From Jacaranda mimosifolia (lineage: Eukaryota > Streptophyta > Magnoliopsida > Lamiales > Bignoniaceae), in the NCBI GenBank assembly GCA_018894105.1, contig CM032117.1, positions 45,308,501 through 45,372,500 on the forward strand: a stretch of DNA of 64,000 nucleotides, in the 5' to 3' direction. Shown here piece by piece: positions 57,405-64,000 of the stretch; position 1 is the first letter of the stretch, and every line of letters begins with the position of its first letter. Below the pieces are notes generated by a model. It saw only the letters and a program-made list of their open reading frames with translations. It had not been told where the DNA came from and ran no database searches. The position numbers and the translations under genes are program-made.

Positions 57405-59078
57405 TATTCATTTTTTGGAACAAATGAACTAAGGCTTATCATTAAACTGGCTTTTATCCGATGCCATGGCACAGAAAACGGTCCTTTCTTTTTTTCTTAA
57501 ATGAAAATATAAAGAGAAAGGTATATGTAAATCAAGCAAATATATATAAAAAAAATTGTTTTATTTAATTGAATTTGAAATTAAGTAATCGACATATTAT
57601 CTAAACAAATTTGGGATTTTTTTAAGATGCATAATTATATTTATTTAGAATTTAATAAAGTAATATATCTAATTCTACCCCATGTCAGGGCACCGGATAC
57701 TGCAACTGTAATGGAAAATTAATAAGTAGAATATTAAAATGGTTTAACTCAAGTGCCATTTTATTAGAATGTCAATAAGTGCAAACAAGACAATAGTACA
57801 TTCTATTATTGTGTAACACTAAATTTAGAGTGTCTACTTAATGATTATGTTAGCATGATTCTATCACACTCACTATATTTAGAATTTGAGATACTATTAT
57901 TTCTATCAATGCTTCATATTTAGCCCTCTAGATGTGTTTACATGAGTGCCTTCTAAACCAATGATTTTGTCTAAAAAAAACTTGTTTAAATGTCTCTTTG
58001 AAGTCCCCTAAAAATGTGATTTTTTTTCGAAAATTAAAGTTCAAGAGCCTATTAAATGTTACATTTCATCTTTACGCAAGCAAATATATAAAGCTACCCT
58101 AGTTTTAATCAAAACAGTACCATCCTAGCCAGAGCCGTATTTCTCTTACGGGTTTGAGAACGGCCTTGTTCGCTTCTCGGTCTCAAACCAATAAAGACAG
58201 GACTGAACCAGAGAGGGGTGAAAAAACAAAAAAGAATAAACTATCAATTCATAAACTCAACTTTATCCATGCCCTCCCTTCCCATATACAATAATAGGGA
58301 TAACGGCAATGTGTCCAAGTTTACATTTGTTACTCACAATAATTCCACGTTTGGATATTATTGCTCCATCTCTAATCCATTACGGAACTGCATAGTTTGT
58401 TGTTATAGTTGTGCACCTTATATTTTTTAGGTTGACAGATTGGTTTGAGTGTTGGGTTTAAATTTATCTCTTGCGTTGAGCAGGCAAGCCACGTACTGAT
58501 AGTTTGCTCCTAATTTGATGGTATTTTTCAACAAATGATCATCTAGATGTTAGTGCTTAGGTGTTGAAGTTTTAGTACAAAGTGTGTTTCTCTTTGATTA
58601 ATTAACTTGAAAAGTTTTTTAAAATTTTATACTTGTAAGAAGCATAATTGTATACCCGCCTACGTTTACAAGTTATTTGCACTTCGATATTATTGTTCTC
58701 AGTGAAATGAAATTGCCTTTTCTATTTGTTGGAATAAACTCTCGACGCCTTTCTAAAATAACATATGTTTTTGAGGCATAAACTCAATTCCTGTTCAAAG
58801 TTTTAAGTCATTCGAATCATTTTGTAGATAGAAAAGTGTGATCTATTGTATAACCTACAGATGATTGAATATTGTTCGCGGACCCTTAAATGGCTTATTG
58901 TTGGCGAATTATTTTTTTTGGCCAATTGAAAAGTGAAATGTATAAAATATTATACTAGTTATTAATTTAAAAAAATTTATTCATATCTAGAATTTACTAA
59001 ATTTAATTTCAAAAAGTGAATAGTTAATTTTAATTGATATTCTAGTATTTATTTGTGCGCAAATCAAATATTAATAAG
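57405..59078. other. AT-rich intergenic stretch
   Basis: No gene or element end recognised. A few short frames (for example 58218-58430) lack any recognisable feature. Confidence 0.5.
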
Positions 59079-59674
59079 TGTCAAGGTGGAGTATCATAGC
59101 CATTAAATTAAGTCTTGTGGCCTAGCAATATCAGGCTAACCAACTTGCAACATGTGGCATATCCATAGACCAATCAATTCAAGAATATTTGATGACATCT
59201 CTTAATATGCACATTAGAGACATAATTATCAAAGAAATTCAAGCCATTTTGGAGTCTCCTGCTAAACACCTATATAAAGGGGTGTTAACATACATATACT
59301 CATATACTCACATACACTTAATCCAAGTCTCAAGTCTTGGAGGGTCAAACTTCAATTTTCTGCCATGACAAAGTATTGTTATCACAAAGGTCCTATAACT
59401 CTTCAAAGCATCAAATCATCAAGTCCTTTGATCTCGGGGTCAGGTTTGAGTTTAAAAAAAATTCATAGCGTTCTTTTATCAAGTTAAAGGTTACTACACC
59501 ATATATCCAAAAACAAGCCTCAAGCCCTTTGATCATATATTGGGAGAAGAATCAAAGGATAAGTTTTGTTGGGGGGTTTATTTTCTCTAATAAATTGTAA
59601 TTCTCTTTTATTCAATAATATAAAATCAATTTGCCTATTATTTTTCTTGTCTTGTGATTTAATTTTTGCAGACA
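59079..59674 (+). repeat. Putative 5' LTR (596 bp)
   Basis: Starts TGTCAAGG and ends GCAGACA (TGTC/GACA inverted ends). It has a TATA box CTATATAAAGG near 59270, with AATAATATAAAATC and T-rich sequence further on as in LTR R/U5 regions. Without a partner LTR in the window the limits are inferred. Confidence 0.6.
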
Positions 59675-59775
59675 ATGAAATTTGGTGCGAACAAAATTCT
59701 ACAAGCGTGGTGGGATCATTCCTACCTCTCATCTCTTTCTTCCCCTTAAAGTTCAAAGATATTTGCAACCACTCA

Positions 59776-61240
59776 ATGGCACCTAAGAGGAACCAACTCA
59801 CCTTGGCCAAAAAAGATGTTATTGACCCTACTGCTGATGTTGTCAATCAACCCGTGACTAAGGGTAGGAATATTGATTTCACTCCATCTGATGATTTAGA
59901 CTCTACAAGTCCAAGTGAGATAAATCCCAAGACATCATCTTTTGCTGAGTGGACGGCTACAGCGATTGGAGAGATAACAATAGATGACAACTTGCTTGGA
60001 TGACTCAAGCTTTAGCTAACCTCCAAAGGATTGGGGAAGAGAAAGATTTACAAATTATACAACTCATGAACAAGTAGGAACATTCTCATCTTAGAGAATT
60101 TAGCTACAACCATTAATCTTCCCTTGGCCATATAGTGATGGAGAAACAAGTTGAGGAGATGCCCCTACAAGCGAGAAGCTGATCGAAAGGACAAACACTC
60201 CGCAACTTCTATTGCTGAATTGTCTGTTCAACAATTGCAGGACATGATCACCAATACCATTAGAGGTCAATATGGCATGCCTTCTCAAAGTTCTATTGTG
60301 TATTCAAAACCTTATACAAAGAGGATTGACTCCTTAAGGATGCCAATAGGACATCAACCACCAAAATTCCAGTAGATTGATAGGAAGGGAAATCGAAAAT
60401 AACATGTGGCTCATTTCATAAAGACATGCAATAATGCAGGGACTTATAACAAACTTCTTGTGAAGTAGTTCGTGCACTCGTTGAAAAGAAATGCCTTCAA
60501 TTTGTACATCGACTTAGAACTTGAATCCATCGATAGTTGGAATCAAATGGAAAGGGAGTTTTTGAATTGCTTCTTTAGTACACGCTGGACTGTGGGCATG
60601 ATTGAACTTACCAATGCAAAATAATGGAAAGATAAACTAGTGGTAAACTACATCAACTGTTAGCGTGCGTTAAGTTTGAATTAAAGGGATAGACTCTCAG
60701 AGTCATCTGCAGTATAAATGTGTATTCAAGGTACACACTGGAAACTTCTCTATATTTTTTACAGAATTAGGCATCACACTTTTGAGGAATTAGTTACCCG
60801 TGCCCATGACATGGAGCTTAGCATTGTCAATCATGAAGTCGAAATTCTTGTTGAAGACTAGAGGAAGGAAAAGAAAGATTCAAAGAAAAGTAAAAACTAT
60901 GTTAAAGCTGCTACTAAGGAATCTATGACAATCAAGATAGCTTTCATCAAAATTCCCACAAGCGATAAAAAGGTTATTGAGAAAACTAGAGATCAACGCA
61001 TTTCAACAGGCAAGAAAACACTAAAAGAAATGCAAGAGAAGGAATATCCATTTTCAGATTCTGATGTTTCTTACATCTTTGATGAATTATTGACTAGGAA
61101 ATTGATTGACCTACTAAACCAAAATATCCTGAAGAAGTTGATCCAAAATATTGCAAGTATCATCAGGTTGTCAATCATCCAATATAGAAATGTTTTATCT
61201 TCAAGGATAAGGTCATGGCATTGGCAACAGGTAGAATGAT
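59776..61240 (+). pseudogene. Gag of the 59-kb element, many stops
   Basis: A start MAPKRNQLTLAKKDV at 59776 leads to 60003. Further parts are at 60151-60375 (SVQQLQDMITNTIRGQYG, YTKRIDSLRMPIGHQPPKF), 60376-60900 with several TAG/TAA codons, and 60925-61239 (LKEMQEKEYPFSDSDVSYIFDELL). It is the same gag family as 55561-56747. At least two stops (after FQ and before HVAH near 60375-60410) lie where that relative has Gln, pointing to C-to-T decay. Confidence 0.8.
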
Positions 61241-61689
61241 AATCCTCAACTCAGAAGATGTTATAGGGTCAAACCTTGCTAGTGCTATAATAGTAGCAGA
61301 TGCCACATGTGTTATGTAGAGCAAGGACAGTGTCTTTTCCTCATCTATGCTCATCGGGGTATCAACATTGCTTCAATTTGAGAGTTTAGATCCAGTGCTA
61401 GTGAAGACTCAGTTTGTTGATGAAGTAACTAAGCTGGAAACAAGTTCTACTACTAAATTAAAGATGGCAGTGAGTGGATTCTTGTAACGCATCAACAAAA
61501 GAAAAGTCAATGTGTTAATCAATCTCGTCTATTGACATTAAAGTTCTCACATATGGTTAAACGACCTCAACCAAGAATGATGAAAAGTTTAAAGGCTACA
61601 AATGATAAGTTGGGGAATTCATTGGCAAATTACAAAAGGAGTCAATTGACTTTAAAAGATTATTTTCAACAGGATTCTTTGATCAAAGA

Positions 61690-62120
61690 GTTGAAGAAGT
61701 GCATGCTATATCTTGTGAAACTGAAGAGCAACACTCTACTTCATGTTGTACTGCCTTTGCTTTTATAGATGAGGACTTATTGATGGGGTCAAACCAACAC
61801 AATATGCTGTTTTTTGTTTTAGGGTTCATACAGGAGCAAAAGGATAACTGTATACTTATTGATGGAGGATCTGTTGTCAATTTCATGCCGAAATCCACCA
61901 TGAAGAATTTAGAAAATTCTGTCGAAGAACTCTCGCACAGCCTTCTAATTATTCAAGGTTTCAATCAAAGAGGCCAATGAGCTATTGGTATGATTCGTCT
62001 AGACCTCATAATTGGGGAGTTGGAAGCAAGTACTTTATTTCATGTATTGATGCAAAGACTTTCTACCATTTACTTTTGGGATGACCTTAGCTTCATGAGA
62101 ATGGAGTGATACCTTCCACT
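61690..62120 (+). pseudogene. Aspartic protease of the 59-kb element
   Basis: Frame 61699-61980 contains NCILIDGGSVVNFMPKSTM, with the Asp-Gly-Gly active-site variant usual in this plant gypsy family, and ELSHSLLIIQGFNQRGQ. A TGA at 61978-61980 follows; the reading then resumes with AIGMIRLDLIIGELEASTLF. Frame shifts occur near 62060. Confidence 0.78.
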
Positions 62121-62677
62121 CTTCATTAATACTCCAAGTATTCAAAAAATAGAGAATTTATAAAAGTTGACATAAGTGTAAAGCTATTTATAGAAACAAA
62201 ATCATACTTTGTTGATGCTAAACTCTATCTGGATCCCGACTCAGTAAATAAAATGTGGCCTACAAAGACTCTAGGCAACCATCTCGTTGAAGGGAGACAA
62301 GTTTGCCCTAAAAATTTGAATAAATTGATGATTACTGAGATTTCGAAAAGCAAAAAATGCTAGTCCGATGATGAGTCCAACTTACCAATCTTTCGATATA
62401 CACCATAGTCATATCAAGAAAAAAGACAAATTCCACTTGGAGTATGCGTTGAGCAAAGATGGTGGAATCAAGTGACTACCAAACTTTGGGGAGAGAATTG
62501 ACCATGCCTATTGTTGGCATAAGCTCGTCAACCCATAATGGACCATCTGCAATTTCTCACAAAGAACAAATAGGTGAGCTTAAACTTGAGCTAATTGGAG
62601 AAAATATTTATGAACTAAATGAAGCATAATAGTAACTAAGGAGACAAGAATTTTATGCTGAGCAGTCGAGAGTTGGA

Positions 62678-63364
62678 TTGGGATTTATACTTACAAAACC
62701 AACCAGGATACATGTAACAAAGAAAGATAAATACACTAATGTACAACCTATTTTTACAGAATATGATATGAAGCAAGAAGAGCAAGAACTAAATAATCAT
62801 CGAGTTTTTGTATTTGATCGTCTCGGTGCTACTACTCATCTTTTCGTCTTCAAAAGACTTGGTACTAATAGTCAAAGTAGGCCTAATACAAGTCCATGTC
62901 TAAGAGGTTCTATGATCAATCGACTTGGAAATAATGCTGCAACAAAAGCAAGAAAAAAGAGTATCGATGACAAGATTGACATGTTGGAGCCAAAAAATGA
63001 GGGTCAGACTCTTCACTTATCTCAATCGAATGGAGCCAAATCTACAATTCCAGTCATCAGTATGGGCAAACCTATGAAGGTAAAGCAATGCATCATAAGA
63101 CACTTCTGTAGAATGAATGATGCAAATAAAGACGAAATGGAAGTTACTATCAGCTCAAACTATACAATTGTTGAAGAGGAGTGGAATCCTATATCACATG
63201 ATCCTTGTCTTAAAAAATTTAACAAATTGGTGGCAAGCAGTTTCATACAAGCCACAAACTACTCAGCATGGAAAATGGTGTCTACCCTAGTCTTAAAAGC
63301 AAATGGAGCATTGAAGTGGAGTATTACCAACTATAGAGGAAAATTAAAGAAAAATTTAATTTGA
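62678..63364 (+). pseudogene. Post-protease linker region of the 59-kb element
   Basis: A 228-residue open frame with repeats of the FDRLG type (VFVFDRLGATTHLFVFKRLG, MINRLGNN). This kind of sequence lies between protease and RT in the same plant gypsy family. It has no known enzymatic role. The frame ends at TGA 63362-63364, and no RT follows. Confidence 0.6.
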
Positions 63365-63400
63365 ATACTTTAGTTTGATGAAAAAGAGAGTAAGAGTTAC

Positions 63401-64000
63401 ATATGTGTGTAGGAACAAAAAATTATTCTATTGTTGAACATAGTTCATATCTAAAGAACTTTAAATTATATGGAGAAAAAAAAAATGCAAAAAAATGAAA
63501 GGATAGAATGAGAGGAAAAGATAAGAATTAAGAGAAAATATAGTAATAAAGTTGACAAAATGCTCCTTAGTTAAAGTTTGAATATTAGAATATTTTAGAA
63601 TTAATTATATCTTGTTCTTAGTACATGGATTTTCACTAATTAATGTAGGATTGATTACACTCCATAGTAAATTTTAGTAATTATTTTAAATAGGTAGTAC
63701 GCACAATGATTCATCTTACTTTGAAAAACCACACTTAAAAAAGTACTGTGACTACCGTACATAAAGATAAAAAATAATTCTTCCTAACAAAATGAATAGA
63801 ATGTGATTGTTATGAAAGTGAAAAAAAAAATCCATATCATTATATTAAGCCAGTTGTTATGTCATTTTGCATGCAATATAATACATTAAATAACCAATTG
63901 ACATGTGCATTGACATGACATGAGTTAAAATTGGAATGAAATATTAGTTATATTTGTAATGATTTAAAATGTATATGTTTTAAATATGATGATTGGATAT
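63401..64000. other. AT-rich flank to window end
   Basis: No coding frame, LTR or inverted repeat was recognised. Confidence 0.5.

Larger units (their letters stand above)
59079..63400 (+). mobile_element. Gypsy-type retroelement with gag and protease, no RT found (decayed)
   Basis: A putative LTR (59079-59674) is followed by gag, protease and a post-protease linker, all on the + strand. The normal next domains, RT, RNase H and integrase, do not appear before 64000, and the sequence after 63364 is AT-rich and unrelated. A purine-rich GAAAAAGAGAGTAAGAG near 63380 could be a polypurine tract. No 3' LTR was found, so the element is truncated or a deletion derivative. Confidence 0.75.

Noticed and set aside
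58218..58430. 70-residue + strand frame as a small gene
   Set aside because: No recognisable motif, no splice or promoter context, and AT-rich surroundings.

Overview
This window looks like intergenic and genic DNA from a flowering plant nuclear genome, probably a eudicot: it is AT-rich, genes have short exons and long introns, and most of the sequence is retroelements, an endogenous plant pararetrovirus, MITE-like elements and simple repeats. No rRNA, tRNA, CRISPR or prokaryotic operon structure was seen. The species cannot be named from the sequence alone.

Two host genes are well supported, both on the + strand. One is a secretory phospholipase A2 (29340-31793, four coding exons, about 145 residues). 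The other is an IST1-like ESCRT-III-associated protein (46696-53042, seven coding exons, about 1163 residues).

The left part (1-28 kb) is dominated by one family of Ty3/gypsy elements of the Tat type. Copy 1 lies on the minus strand (window start to 6181, with its 5' LTR at the right). Copy 2 is also on the minus strand (18086-27987) and is flanked by a TAAAT target duplication. A solo LTR lies on the + strand at 12783-13616. Copy 2 carries a second RNase H domain and, between pol and the 3' LTR, an antisense gene with its own TATA box and at least one intron. Copy 1 has lost the second RNase H and copy 2 has lost half of the reverse transcriptase. Between these elements are a Harbinger-like element, a Mutator-like long-TIR element, several Tourist-like MITEs and AT-rich repeats.

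The centre (35384-46365) is the most unusual part. It holds two near-identical copies of an endogenous caulimovirid (movement protein, zinc-knuckle coat region, protease, reverse transcriptase, RNase H, no integrase) in inverted, tail-to-tail arrangement. The arms are about 3.8 kb and the loop about 2 kb. The + copy runs from the end of the viral genome through the intergenic region and on to RT, then jumps at a 9-bp microhomology back into the intergenic region and stops at the tRNA primer site. There it is fused to the inverted copy. Both copies share one stop codon in the protease and each has its own further breaks. The array ends only about 330 bp before the IST1-like start codon, and its layout could give long hairpin RNA.

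The right part (53.7-64 kb) holds two further gypsy-type elements of another family. One is a gag-only element on the minus strand (53699-57399) with a perfect GCTTT target duplication. The other is a gag-protease element on the + strand (from 59079), heavily broken and without recognisable RT.
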